64,000 nt of DNA from Achromobacter anxifer. Lineage in GTDB: Bacteria > Pseudomonadota > Gammaproteobacteria > Burkholderiales > Burkholderiaceae_B. Under the pieces are notes generated by a model, which was given only the letters and a program-made list of their open reading frames with translations, had not been told where the DNA came from and did no database searches. Shown here in pieces: positions 15,711-23,341 of this stretch (position 1 is the stretch's first letter; each line of letters opens with the position of its first letter). A program made the position numbers and the translations under genes. The stretch spans positions 310,001 to 374,000 of the forward strand of contig NZ_CAHLAR010000002.1 of the NCBI RefSeq assembly GCF_903652925.1, given 5' to 3'.

Positions 15711-16940
15711 ATGACTGACACCCTCATCAAGGTCGACCTGGCCCAATCCCCCTACGAGAACGCGCAGATCCACAATCGCTGGCATCCGGATATTCCGATG
15801 GCCGTGTGGGTCAAGCCGGGGGATGACTTCGTGCTGGAAACCTACGACTGGACCGGCGGCGCGATCAAGAACGATGACAGCGCCGACGACGTCCGCGACG
15901 TGGACCTGTCCACGGTGCATTTTCTTTCCGGGCCGGTGGGCGTGGAAGGGGCCGAGCCCGGCGATCTGCTGGTGGTGGACCTGCTGGACATCGGCGCCAA
16001 GCCCGACAGCCTGTGGGGTTTCAACGGCTTCTTCAGCCGCAACAATGGCGGCGGCTTCCTGACCGAGCATTTTCCGCATGCGCAGAAGTCCATCTGGGAT
16101 TTCCACGGCATGTTCACGTCATCGCGCCATATTCCCGGCGTGAACTTCGCGGGGCTGATCCATCCGGGGCTGATCGGCTGCCTGCCGGACAAGAAGCTGC
16201 TGGACACCTGGAACCGGCGCGAGCAGGCGCTGATCGACACCAATCCCAACCGCGTGCCGCCACTGGCCAATCCGCCCGCGCCGAAGACGGCACACATGGG
16301 CGCGCTGCAGGGCGCGGACCGCGACAAGGCGGCGGCCGAGGGCGCGCGCACGGTGCCGCCGCGCGAGCATGGCGGCAATTGCGACATCAAGGACCTGTCG
16401 CGCGGCGCGCGGGTGTTCTTCCCGGTCTACGTGAAGGGCGGCGGGCTGTCGGTGGGCGACCTGCATTTCTCGCAGGGCGATGGCGAGATCACATTCTGCG
16501 GCGCCATCGAGATGGCGGGCTGGGTGCATATGCGAGTGTCGCTGATCAAGGGCGGCATGGAGAAGTACGCGATCAAGAATCCGATCTTCAAGCCCAGCCC
16601 CATCACTCCGGCCTACAAGGATTTCCTGATCTTCGAAGGCATCTCGGTGGACGAGTCCGGCAAGCAGCACTACCTGGACGTGAACGTGGCATACCGCCAG
16701 GCCTGCCTGAACGCCATCGAGTACCTGAAGAAGTTCGGCTATTCGGGCGCGCAGGCGTATTCGCTGCTGGGCTGCGCGCCGGTGCAGGGGCACATCAGCG
16801 GGGTGGTCGACATTCCCAACTCCTGCGCCACGTTGTGGCTGCCGACCGAGATCTTCGACTTCGACATCCAGCCCTCGGCTTCCGGCCCGGTGAAGCACAT
16901 CCAGGGCGGCGTCGACATGCCGCTTTCGCGCGACCGCTAG
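15711..16940 (+). CDS. fmdA: Formamidase
   Basis: A 409-residue member of the FmdA/AmdA acetamidase-formamidase family, full length, with the family's opening (Ile-Lys-Val-Asp near residue 6-9), the His-Asn-Arg-Trp-His-Pro segment near 21-26 and a His-Gly-Gly-Asn-Cys-Asp-Ile-Lys-Asp motif near 221-229. It hydrolyses formamide to formate and ammonia in the cytoplasm, giving a nitrogen source. FmdB follows ten bases downstream, the same pair as in Methylophilus. GGAG lies upstream of the ATG. It is the first chromosomal gene after the prophage. Substrate preference (formamide over acetamide) is inferred from the close overall resemblance and fmdB. Confidence 0.92.
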   Translation: MTDTLIKVDLAQSPYENAQIHNRWHPDIPMAVWVKPGDDFVLETYDWTGGAIKNDDSADDVRDVDLSTVHFLSGPVGVEGAEPGDLLVVDLLDIGAKPDSLWGFNGFFSRNNGGGFLTEHFPHAQKSIWDFHGMFTSSRHIPGVNFAGLIHPGLIGCLPDKKLLDTWNRREQALIDTNPNRVPPLANPPAPKTAHMGALQGADRDKAAAEGARTVPPREHGGNCDIKDLSRGARVFFPVYVKGGGLSVGDLHFSQGDGEITFCGAIEMAGWVHMRVSLIKGGMEKYAIKNPIFKPSPITPAYKDFLIFEGISVDESGKQHYLDVNVAYRQACLNAIEYLKKFGYSGAQAYSLLGCAPVQGHISGVVDIPNSCATLWLPTEIFDFDIQPSASGPVKHIQGGVDMPLSRDR

Positions 16941-16950
16941 GAGACCCGCT

Positions 16951-17283
16951 ATGCCCATGTATGACTATGCCTGCGGCGATTGCGGCGAGTTCGCGGCGCT
17001 GGTGCCCCTGGCCCGGTGGCGCGATCCTGCCGCCTGCCCGCAATGCGGCGCGATGTGCGGCCGCATCGTGGGCGGCGCGCCCGCGATCTCGGCGCTGTCG
17101 TCCGCGGTGAACCGGGCGCGCGCGGTCAACGAGCGCAGCGCGCACGAGCCGCGCAGTTCGCGGTCGGGCCACGGCTTGAATTGCGGCTGCTGTTCGGGCG
17201 GCAAGGCGGCGGGCAAGACGCGCACCACGCCGGACGGGGCGAAATCGTTCGCGGGCGCAAGGCCCTGGATGATCAGCCACTGA
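16951..17283 (+). CDS. fmdB: FmdB-type zinc ribbon regulatory protein
   Basis: A 110-residue protein starting with the FmdB signature Met-Pro-Met-Tyr-Asp-Tyr-Ala-Cys, with paired cysteines Cys8/Cys11 and Cys29/Cys32 forming a zinc ribbon. A second Cys cluster (Cys-Gly-Cys-Cys) lies in the low-complexity C-terminal part. FmdB is described as a putative regulator of formamidase expression, but its mechanism is not known. It is clearly cotranscribed with fmdA and is followed by a strong bidirectional terminator. Confidence 0.88.
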   Translation: MPMYDYACGDCGEFAALVPLARWRDPAACPQCGAMCGRIVGGAPAISALSSAVNRARAVNERSAHEPRSSRSGHGLNCGCCSGGKAAGKTRTTPDGAKSFAGARPWMISH

Positions 17284-17317
17284 CAGGCCGCAGCGGGCGT
17301 GGACGGGTTCCACGCGT

Positions 17318-17367
17318 GAACTGCCCCCCGGAAACTGGAGTTATCTCCAGCTTGCGGGGGGCAGTTC
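17318..17367. terminator. Large bidirectional terminator hairpin
   Basis: Outer arms of 13 bp match perfectly (17318-17330 with 17355-17367), then a small internal mismatch, then a 6-bp inner stem CTGGAG/CTCCAG closing on TTAT. It lies between fmdB on plus and the convergent binding-protein gene on minus, so it can serve both. Its core resembles the clpB terminator at 41355-41394. Confidence 0.8.
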
Positions 17368-17396
17368 AGTTTTGGGGGCTGCCCAGACTGGCCTGT

Positions 17397-18134
17397 TCAG
17401 GCCTCCAGCGGCGCCACCGCCGCGCCCTGGATCTTGTGGCGGGCCAGGGCGTCGGCGACGAAGCCCGATTTCTTCATGGCTTCGACGAAGGCGGACAGAT
17501 AGGCGCTGGCCTTGGCGCCGCGGCTCTTGGGCACGCCCATGGCCTGGCGGATCAGCATGAAGTGGCCGTCCAGCAGGCGCAGGCCGCCCAGGCGCTGCGC
17601 GTCGGCTTCAAGCTGCTGCTTCACGCCGGCGGCGACTTCCATGTTTTCCTGCAGAAAGGTGTCGACCACGGCGGGCGAGGTCGGCGCGCGGAAGATCTCC
17701 GCCTGCTTGAGTTCGCGCGTCAGGTATAGGTCGTAGGCGCTGCCCTTGCCGACCACGACGCGCTGGCCCTTGCGGTCCACTTCGTCCATGCTGGCGATGG
17801 GCGAATCCTGGCGCACCAGGTAGGCGCCCTCGATCACCACATAGGGCGCGGTGAAGGCGATCTGCGCGCCGCGTTGCGGGTCGATGGCGAAGAAACCCAC
17901 GTCGGCCTCTTCGGCCGCCACGGCGTTGACGGATTCGCCGGCGGACTTGAACACCACCAGCTCCAGCTCGACGGCCAGGCGCCGCGCCAGTTCCGAGGCC
18001 AGGTCCACCGACACGCCGCCGGCCTGGCCGGTGACGGGATCGGCGTTGGCCAGGATGGGATTGCCCAGGTTGATGGACGCGCGCAGCGTGCCGGTGGGGG
18101 CGAAGGCGGAGAGCAGCTCGTGATCGGTCTTCAT
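17397..18134 (-). CDS. Solute-binding (SBP_bac_3-like) protein without signal peptide
   Basis: A 245-residue protein with the fold pattern of amino-acid ABC transporter binding proteins: Gly-Thr-Leu-Arg-Ala-Ser-Ile-Asn at residues 14-21, Gly-Val-Ser-Val-Asp-Leu-Ala near 40, Asp-Val-Gly-Phe-Phe-Ala near 78 and an Ala-Pro-Tyr motif near 96. Unusually, it begins Met-Lys-Thr-Asp-His-Glu without any hydrophobic leader, and no permease or ATPase is nearby. It may be cytoplasmic, perhaps a sensor, a catalytic member of the fold (cyclohexadienyl-dehydratase-like), or may need another route. Family is sure, role is not. Confidence 0.75.
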   Translation of the reverse strand: MKTDHELLSAFAPTGTLRASINLGNPILANADPVTGQAGGVSVDLASELARRLAVELELVVFKSAGESVNAVAAEEADVGFFAIDPQRGAQIAFTAPYVVIEGAYLVRQDSPIASMDEVDRKGQRVVVGKGSAYDLYLTRELKQAEIFRAPTSPAVVDTFLQENMEVAAGVKQQLEADAQRLGGLRLLDGHFMLIRQAMGVPKSRGAKASAYLSAFVEAMKKSGFVADALARHKIQGAAVAPLEA

Positions 18135-18216
18135 GGTTTCCTTTGCGGTGAGGCTGCGCGCGCGGGCGCGGACGATGCTGGAAGCATAGCCGCAAGCGCG
18201 CGCCGGGCGCGACGTC

Positions 18217-18633
18217 TTATTGCGCGCGGCGCAGGATGTAGTGCGGGGCCAGCGGGCCGGTCGGACGGGTGCCGTCGCGGTACAGCAGGGTCACCTGGTT
18301 TTCGCCGACGAAGTAGCGCTGACTGTCGCCGGACGCGTCGAGCCGGATGGTGCTGCCATCGGACTCCCAGCTGAAGGTGCCCGTCACGGTTTCGGGCTGC
18401 GGTTCGCGGTCCAGGTACTGGGTCTGTCTTTCGTAGCGGCCGTCCTGCTCCAGGGTCAGGCGGGTGCGGATGCCCGGGCAGTCCGCGCAGGGCAGGGTGC
18501 CGTCGTAGCTGCCGGCCCAATCCAGGGAGTCGCGGGCGGTGTGGCTGTCGGCGCGCACGGGGTCGCGCTGGGTCGGCGCGCAGCCGGCGAGCAGGGCTAG
18601 CGTCAGGGCGCAGGTCAGGGTGGTTTTCATCAT
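18217..18633 (-). CDS. NlpE-like outer-membrane lipoprotein
   Basis: A 138-residue protein (start ATG 18633, AGGAG six bases upstream) with a lipoprotein signal ending Leu-Leu-Ala-Gly-Cys18. The mature part has Tyr-Asp-Gly-Thr-Leu-Pro-Cys-Ala-Asp-Cys-Pro-Gly-Ile, the CxxC signature of the NlpE N-terminal domain, then a small beta barrel. NlpE senses envelope or copper stress in E. coli and signals to Cpx; this protein has only the N-terminal domain, so signalling is uncertain. It is divergent from the OsmC gene, with about 165 bases between them that hold their promoters. Confidence 0.85.
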   Translation of the reverse strand: MMKTTLTCALTLALLAGCAPTQRDPVRADSHTARDSLDWAGSYDGTLPCADCPGIRTRLTLEQDGRYERQTQYLDREPQPETVTGTFSWESDGSTIRLDASGDSQRYFVGENQVTLLYRDGTRPTGPLAPHYILRRAQ

Positions 18634-18798
18634 GGCGAGCTCCTGTTTGGCAAACCGGTCACGATACGGATAGTAACGGGGGGGCGCTGAAACGGGATGT
18701 AAGGCCGGGCCGCTCATGCGCTACGCTAGGCGTCTTCGCGCAGGCGGCCGTGACGGCCCCGGCCGCCCGGGCGTCTCCCTTGGAACAGGACGATATCG

Positions 18799-19272
18799 AT
18801 GCATGGCGAACACCGTTACAACGTCACCGTGGACTGGACCGGCAATACCGGCACAGGCACGTCCAGCTACGCGGCCTATTCCCGCGACCACCTGATCCGC
18901 GCGGCGGGCAAGCCCGATGTGCCGGGCTCGTCCGACCCGGCGTTCCGCGGCGATCCCGCGCGCTGGAATCCCGAGGACCTGCTGGTGGCGTCGCTGTCCG
19001 CCTGCCACAAGCTCTGGTACCTGCATTTCTGCGCGGTGGAAGGCGTGACGGTGCTGGCCTATCGCGACGAGGCCGAGGGCGTCATGGTCGAGGACCGCGC
19101 GCGCGGCGGCGCCTTTTCCGAGGTCATCCTGCGCCCCGAGGTGACCATCCGCGCCGGCGACGACGCGGCGCTGGCGGCGGAGCTGCACGAGCGCGCGCAT
19201 CATTTCTGCTTCATCGCCAATTCGGTCAACTTCCCCGTGCGCTGCGAGCCTCGCATCGCGCACGCGGCTTGA
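18799..19272 (+). CDS. OsmC family peroxiredoxin
   Basis: A 157-residue protein with both OsmC redox cysteines: Cys69 in Ser-Ala-Cys-His-Lys-Leu-Trp and Cys137 in His-His-Phe-Cys-Phe-Ile. It also has the Asn-Pro-Glu-Asp-Leu-Leu-Val-Ala-Ser-Leu motif (57-66) usual in the family. These enzymes reduce organic hydroperoxides with lipoylated or other dithiol partners in the cytoplasm. It precedes a glutathione transferase by 11 bases, suggesting a two-gene detoxification operon. The member belongs to the YhfA/OsmC side rather than classical Ohr, which is a guess from the motif wording. Confidence 0.87.
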   Translation: MHGEHRYNVTVDWTGNTGTGTSSYAAYSRDHLIRAAGKPDVPGSSDPAFRGDPARWNPEDLLVASLSACHKLWYLHFCAVEGVTVLAYRDEAEGVMVEDRARGGAFSEVILRPEVTIRAGDDAALAAELHERAHHFCFIANSVNFPVRCEPRIAHAA

Positions 19273-19283
19273 GGGCCAGCGCC

Positions 19284-19931
19284 ATGATGACCATCTGGGG
19301 ACGCCGCAGTTCGTTCAATGTGCAAAAGGTGTTGTGGCTGGCGGGAGAGCTGGGCCTGGATTATGAGCACGTGCTGGCTGGAGGCCAGCACGGCTTGTTG
19401 GACACGGCCGAATTCCGCGCCATGAATCCGCACGGCAAGGTGCCGCTGCTGCGGGATGGCGCGACGGTGGTGTGGGAGTCCCATGCCATCCTGCGCTATC
19501 TGGCCGCGCGCGATGGCGCCGGCCGGTTCTGGGCGGACGACCCGGCGCAGCGGGCCGGCGCGGACGGCTGGATGGATTGGGCGCAGACCGCTTTGCAGCC
19601 GGCCTTCCTGTCCGGCGTGTTCTGGGGCTACTACTGCACGCCCGAGGCGCAGCGCGATGCGGCTGCCATCGGCCGCGCCATCGCGGCCACGCATGCCTGC
19701 CTGGAACAGCTGGACCGCGCGCTAGCGGACCAGCCCTATCTGGGCGGCGAAAGCCTGGGCCTGGCTGACATCCCGGCCGGCACCACGCTGTACCGCTACT
19801 TCGAACTGGACATTCCGCATCTACCCTTGGCCCATGTGCAGGCCTGGTACGAACGCCTGCAAGCCCGCCCCGCCTATCGCGAGCACGTGATGGTGCCCTT
19901 CGGCGAATTGCGCGGACGGCTGGCTTTCTAG
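19284..19931 (+). CDS. Glutathione S-transferase family protein
   Basis: A 215-residue protein with an N-terminal thioredoxin-like domain (Thr-Ile-Trp-Gly-Arg-Arg-Ser-Ser-Phe-Asn-Val-Gln-Lys-Val, Ser9 or Ser10 as the likely thiolate-stabilising residue) and the Glu-Ser-His-Ala-Ile-Leu-Arg-Tyr-Leu glutathione-binding motif near 65-73, followed by an all-helical C-terminal domain. Two ATG codons stand in tandem at 19284. It probably conjugates glutathione to electrophiles or reduces peroxides, consistent with the OsmC neighbour. Substrate unknown. Confidence 0.88.
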   Translation: MMTIWGRRSSFNVQKVLWLAGELGLDYEHVLAGGQHGLLDTAEFRAMNPHGKVPLLRDGATVVWESHAILRYLAARDGAGRFWADDPAQRAGADGWMDWAQTALQPAFLSGVFWGYYCTPEAQRDAAAIGRAIAATHACLEQLDRALADQPYLGGESLGLADIPAGTTLYRYFELDIPHLPLAHVQAWYERLQARPAYREHVMVPFGELRGRLAF

Positions 19932-19969
19932 CGGGCGGGCATCGCCGTTACAAAATTCCCGGCGAATGC

Positions 19970-19996
19970 TGTCACGAAGCCGGGGGCTGTCTCGTC
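19970..19996 (+). promoter_or_regulatory. Predicted ECF41 sigma-factor promoter
   Basis: TGTCACG at 19970-19976 and CGTC at 19993-19996 with a 16-base spacer match the ECF41 promoter pattern (TGTCACA, 16 bp, CGTC) as known for this sigma group. It lies 56 bases before the carboxymuconolactone decarboxylase ATG, in the operon that encodes the ECF41 factor itself, so autoregulation is expected. Confidence 0.78.
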
Positions 19997-20052
19997 TTAG
20001 GGGTAACGGCGCCGCATTCCGCGGCGCCCGCGAACCCGCCGGAGACTGACCC

Positions 20053-20499
20053 ATGAGCACCGCCCGCCTCAACGCCTACACCGCTGCGCCCAAGGCCATG
20101 CAGGCCATGATTGCCCTGAACGATTTCGTCGAGGGCTGCGGCCTGGAGCACAGCCTGCTTGAACTGGTGAAGATGCGCGCCTCGCAGATCAATGGCTGCG
20201 CCTATTGCCTGCACATGCATTCCACCGACGCCCGCAAGCAGGGTGAAACCGAAATGCGCCTGTACCTGCTGGACGCCTGGCGCGAATCCTCGCTGTACAG
20301 CGAACGCGAGCGCGCCGCGCTGGCCTGGACCGAAGCGTTGACCAGGCTGTCCGAGACCCGCGCGCCGGACGAGGACTATGCCGCGATCGCCAGGCATTTC
20401 AGCGCCGAAGAGCAGGTTAACCTGACGGTTGCCATCAACATGATCAACAGCTGGAACCGCATCGCCGTGGGGTTCCGCTCGCAGCATCCCAAGCACTGA
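20053..20499 (+). CDS. Carboxymuconolactone decarboxylase family protein (AhpD-like)
   Basis: A 148-residue all-helical protein with the AhpD redox motif Gly-Cys49-Ala-Tyr-Cys52-Leu-His-Met-His56 and the Glu-Leu-Val-Lys-Met-Arg segment just before it. Such proteins are alkylhydroperoxidase-like rather than true decarboxylases. It is eight bases upstream of the ECF41 gene; this pairing is the standard genomic neighbourhood of ECF41 factors and makes it the probable main target. The physiological substrate of this class is not established. Confidence 0.9.
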   Translation: MSTARLNAYTAAPKAMQAMIALNDFVEGCGLEHSLLELVKMRASQINGCAYCLHMHSTDARKQGETEMRLYLLDAWRESSLYSERERAALAWTEALTRLSETRAPDEDYAAIARHFSAEEQVNLTVAINMINSWNRIAVGFRSQHPKH

Positions 20500-20507
20500 G
20501 GCTTTTC

Positions 20508-21437
20508 ATGAACGCATCCGCCGCCGCCGATGCCATTGCCGATTTCGAGCCGCACCGCAGGCATCTGCAGGGGCTGGCCTACCGCATGCTGGGCTCCTGG
20601 GCGGAAGCCGAGGACATGGTGCAGGACGCCTGGCTGCGCTGGCGGGACGTCGATCGCAGCCAGGTCGAAGCGCCGCGCGCCTTTCTGTCGCGCATGGTCA
20701 CGCGGCTGTGCCTGGATCAATTGAAGTCGGCGCGCGCGCGGCGCGAGGAATACGTGGGCCCTTGGCTGCCGGAACCCTTGCCCGACGCCGGCAGCTACGA
20801 CGCGCCGGGGGCGGGCGAAATCGCGCACGACCTGTCCGTGGCCCTGATGCTGGCGCTGGAACGCCTGTCCGCGCAGGAGCGCGCCGCGTTCCTGCTGCAC
20901 GATGTCTTCGACATGCCGTTCGCCGAGATCGCGTTGACGCTGGACCGCAACGAAGCCGCGTGCCGGCAGCTGGCCGCGCGGGCGCGCAGCCGCGTGCGCG
21001 AGGCGCGTCCGCGCTACGCGGTGACCGAGCAGGAGGGCGCGCGCATCGCCGATGCCTTCTGGCAGGCTTCGCGCGCGGGCGACGTGGACGCGTTGCGCAG
21101 CCTGCTGGCGCGGGACGCGGTGCTGCATGCCGACGGCGGCGGCAAGAAGCTGGCCGTGTTCCGGCCCATCCTGGGCAGCGACAAGATCGCGCGCTTTTTC
21201 GCCGGCCTGTCCTCCAAGCCCGGCGGACAGTTCCTGGATGCCGTGGTGACGCAGCTGAACGGCATGCCGGGCGTGCTGGCGACCGAGCTCGACGGCCTGC
21301 CCCGGTCCACCACGCTGGAAGTGCGCGACGGCAAGATCACCGCCATCTACATCGTGCGCAACCCTGATAAGCTGCGCCATGTCGCGGCGCTGGCGCCGCA
21401 GCCGATCGCGCCCCAGAATGCTTCCGACCTTCACTGA
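20508..21437 (+). CDS. ECF41-group RNA polymerase sigma factor with C-terminal SnoaL-like domain
   Basis: A 309-residue factor: sigma-2 region about 14-75, sigma-4 about 108-160, then a SnoaL-like extension from about 175. All three hallmark motifs of the group are present: Trp-Leu-Pro-Glu-Pro at 86-90 in the linker, Asp-Gly-Gly-Gly-Lys at 209-213 and Asn-Pro-Asp-Lys-Leu at 285-289. In this group the fused domain, not an anti-sigma factor, controls activity, and none is encoded nearby. The sigma gene follows its target gene under the predicted ECF41 promoter. The signal it senses is unknown. The GNAT gene starts inside its last 20 bases. Confidence 0.93.
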   Translation: MNASAAADAIADFEPHRRHLQGLAYRMLGSWAEAEDMVQDAWLRWRDVDRSQVEAPRAFLSRMVTRLCLDQLKSARARREEYVGPWLPEPLPDAGSYDAPGAGEIAHDLSVALMLALERLSAQERAAFLLHDVFDMPFAEIALTLDRNEAACRQLAARARSRVREARPRYAVTEQEGARIADAFWQASRAGDVDALRSLLARDAVLHADGGGKKLAVFRPILGSDKIARFFAGLSSKPGGQFLDAVVTQLNGMPGVLATELDGLPRSTTLEVRDGKITAIYIVRNPDKLRHVAALAPQPIAPQNASDLH

Positions 21438-21963
21438 TTGCCCGCAAGACCTGCCCGAACTGGGCCTCGACGGCCTGCGGCTGCGCCCGATGCGGGACGC
21501 GGACGCGGCCGCATGGCATGCCTATCTGCGCGACGAAGCTGTCACGCGGCATACCAGCTGGCAGCTGGACGGCCCGGACACGCTCGTGCGCCTGATCCGC
21601 GCCTACGCCAATCCTGCCGAATCGCACAGCATGCGGTTTGCGATCGAAACCGCGGATGGCGCACTGGCCGGCACCATAGGCTTGAACGAGATCTCGCTGC
21701 CTGCGCGGCGCGCGGAGATCGCCTATGACGTTGCGCCGCAGTACTGGCGGCGCGGCATCGCCACGCAAGCCTGCCAGGCCGTGACGGCCTGGGCCGTGCG
21801 CGAGCTTGGCTTCGCGCGCATCCAGGCCACCGTGCTGGACACCAACCTGGCGTCCGCCGGCGTGCTGCAGCGTTGCGGCTTCGAGCGCGAAGGGCTGTTG
21901 CGCCACTATCGGCAGGTGCGGGGCGAAGCGCGCGATTTCTGGATGCATGCCCGCATCAGCTGA
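21418..21963 (+). CDS. GNAT family N-acetyltransferase (RimJ/RimL-like)
   Basis: A 181-residue protein starting at ATG 21418, 20 bases inside the end of the sigma-factor gene. It has Leu-Arg-Leu-Arg-Pro-Met-Arg-Asp near residue 16, a central strand, and the acetyl-CoA loop Trp-Arg-Arg-Gly-Ile-Ala-Thr near 108, then Asn-Leu-Ala-Ser-Ala-Gly-Val-Leu-Gln-Arg-Cys-Gly-Phe near 143, typical of the RimJ/RimL subgroup. It acetylates an amino group of a protein N-terminus or small molecule; the target is unknown. Overlap suggests cotranscription with the ECF41 operon. Confidence 0.87.
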   Translation: MLPTFTDCPQDLPELGLDGLRLRPMRDADAAAWHAYLRDEAVTRHTSWQLDGPDTLVRLIRAYANPAESHSMRFAIETADGALAGTIGLNEISLPARRAEIAYDVAPQYWRRGIATQACQAVTAWAVRELGFARIQATVLDTNLASAGVLQRCGFEREGLLRHYRQVRGEARDFWMHARIS

Positions 21964-21982
21964 TGGCCATTTCGAGGAAACC

Positions 21983-22543
21983 ATGACTTCCGCCTTGATC
22001 GTGATCGACGTGCAGCGCGCGTTGTTCGAAACCTCGCCCGCGCCCGCCGACGCCGAGGCCGTGCTGGCGCGCATCAACGAACTGGCCGCACGCGCCCGCG
22101 AGGCGGGCGTGCCGGTCATCTACGTGCAGCATGAAAGCCCGGGCAGCGCCATGGACCACGGCCTGGCCGGCTGGCAGCTGGATCCGCGGCTGCAAGCCGC
22201 CGACGGCGATATCCGCGTGCGCAAGACCACGCCCGATTCCTTTCTGCGCACGGGCCTGGCCGACGCCCTGTCGCAGGCCGGCGCCACCGGGCTGGTGATT
22301 TGCGGCTATGCCAGCGAGTTCTGCGTCGACACGACCGTGCGCCGCGCCGCCGCGCTGGGCCATCCCGTGACGCTGGCGGCGGACGCCCACACCACCCATG
22401 ACAAGCCGCATGCGGCAGGCGCGCAGATCCGCGTGCATCACAATGCGACCCTGTCGTCGATTTCCAGTTTCGGCGTGAAGATCGCCGCCGTGCCCGCGGC
22501 GGACATCGTCTTCGACGGCGCGGAGAGGCCCCATGGATCCTGA
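21983..22543 (+). CDS. Isochorismatase-family cysteine hydrolase
   Basis: A 186-residue protein with the catalytic triad of the family: Asp9 in Val-Ile-Asp-Val-Gln, Lys81 in Arg-Lys-Thr-Thr-Pro-Asp and Cys114 in Ser-Glu-Phe-Cys-Val-Asp. Short members of this kind hydrolyse amides, carbamoyl groups or nicotinamide-like substrates in the cytosol. GAGGAAA precedes the ATG by two to three bases. The substrate cannot be told from the sequence. Its end overlaps the DUF3820 gene by 11 bases. Confidence 0.88.
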   Translation: MTSALIVIDVQRALFETSPAPADAEAVLARINELAARAREAGVPVIYVQHESPGSAMDHGLAGWQLDPRLQAADGDIRVRKTTPDSFLRTGLADALSQAGATGLVICGYASEFCVDTTVRRAAALGHPVTLAADAHTTHDKPHAAGAQIRVHHNATLSSISSFGVKIAAVPAADIVFDGAERPHGS

Positions 22544-22757
22544 ACTGCTGTCCCTGCTGGTCACGCGCACCATGCCTTTTGGCAAGTACCAGGGCCGCCT
22601 CATCGCCGACCTGCCCGGCCCGTATCTGGCCTGGTTTGCGCGCAAGGGCTTTCCGCCTGGGGAGCTGGGGCGCCTCCTGGCGCTGATGCACGAGCTGGAC
22701 CACAACGGACTGTCTTCGCTGCTGACGCCGCTGCGCCAGCAGACGCCGAAGAAATAG
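22533..22757 (+). CDS. DUF3820 family small protein
   Basis: A 74-residue protein with Met-Pro-Phe-Gly-Lys-Tyr-Gln-Gly, then Ile-Ala-Asp-Leu-Pro and Tyr-Leu-Ala-Trp-Phe, the hallmark of DUF3820 (sometimes called putative quorum-sensing-regulated virulence factor, without solid evidence). The motif resembles part of the exonuclease-associated region in DNA polymerase III epsilon-like proteins. It overlaps the isochorismatase gene by 11 bases and ends the operon. Function unknown. Bases 22758-22913 after it hold only the promoter of the next gene. Confidence 0.8.
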   Translation: MDPELLSLLVTRTMPFGKYQGRLIADLPGPYLAWFARKGFPPGELGRLLALMHELDHNGLSSLLTPLRQQTPKK

Positions 22758-22913
22758 GCCGGCGCCGCGCGAAACGGCGGGAAACAACTGTGGCGGATTG
22801 TGTAGCGTCTTGGCACGCCGCGCGGGCGCGGCCGGCGATACGATAGGGCGGCGCGCGCCGGGACAGGCTCAGGCCCGCGATCCCGGGCGCAGAATCATTG
22901 AAGAGAGGTCGTC

Positions 22914-23243
22914 ATGAAGAAACTCCACATTTCCGCTTTCCTGCTGGCCGCCTTGTGCGCCGCCGGCGCCGCGCAGGCGCAGAACGCGGCTCCCGTCACG
23001 CAGGAATACCAGTATCCCAGCGTGCGCTCCAAGGACGGCAGCCTCTCGCCGCCTTCCACGCTGCGCATGACGGTCACGCCCGAAGCGGGAACGGCGCCCG
23101 CCGTCATCCGCGACACGCCTGAAAGCCAGGCCGAATACGTGCGTTGCCGCGAAGTGTCCGACCGCGCCGCCGTGTCGAATGCGCAGATGCAGGCCGGCGT
23201 GGCGCAGTGCCTGAAGGAACTGGAGCAGCGCCGCCAGCAGTAG
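22914..23243 (+). CDS. Hypothetical secreted protein
   Basis: A 109-residue protein with a clear Sec signal peptide (Lys-Lys, hydrophobic 7-20, cleavage after Ala-Gln-Ala22). The mature part is small and polar, with two cysteines about 20 residues apart (in Val-Arg-Cys-Arg-Glu and Ala-Gln-Cys-Leu-Lys) that could form a disulfide, and a C-terminal helix ending in Arg-Arg-Gln-Gln. No domain is recognised. GAGAGG precedes the ATG. It stands alone, with a terminator right after it. Confidence 0.75.
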   Translation: MKKLHISAFLLAALCAAGAAQAQNAAPVTQEYQYPSVRSKDGSLSPPSTLRMTVTPEAGTAPAVIRDTPESQAEYVRCREVSDRAAVSNAQMQAGVAQCLKELEQRRQQ

Positions 23244-23248
23244 GGCAG

Positions 23249-23273
23249 GCCGTCCGCGGCGGACGGGCTTTTC
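23249..23273 (+). terminator. Terminator after the small secreted protein
   Basis: CCGTCC (23250-23255) pairs with GGACGG (23261-23266) around GCGGC, followed by GCTTTTCG. It closes the 22914-23243 gene before the iron-uptake region. Confidence 0.65.
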
Positions 23274-23286
23274 GTTTGGGATAAAC

Positions 23287-23305
23287 GGTAATAATATTCA
23301 ATCTC
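23287..23305. promoter_or_regulatory. Candidate Fur box upstream of the AraC regulator gene
   Basis: The 19-base stretch GGTAATAATATTCAATCTC agrees with the Fur consensus at 14 of 19 positions by manual alignment. It lies about 37 bases before the regulator's GTG start, where binding would block transcription when iron is plentiful. Confidence 0.55.
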
Positions 23306-23341
23306 AAAAAAACGGCTGCTCTACGCCGCGGAGCCGCTACC

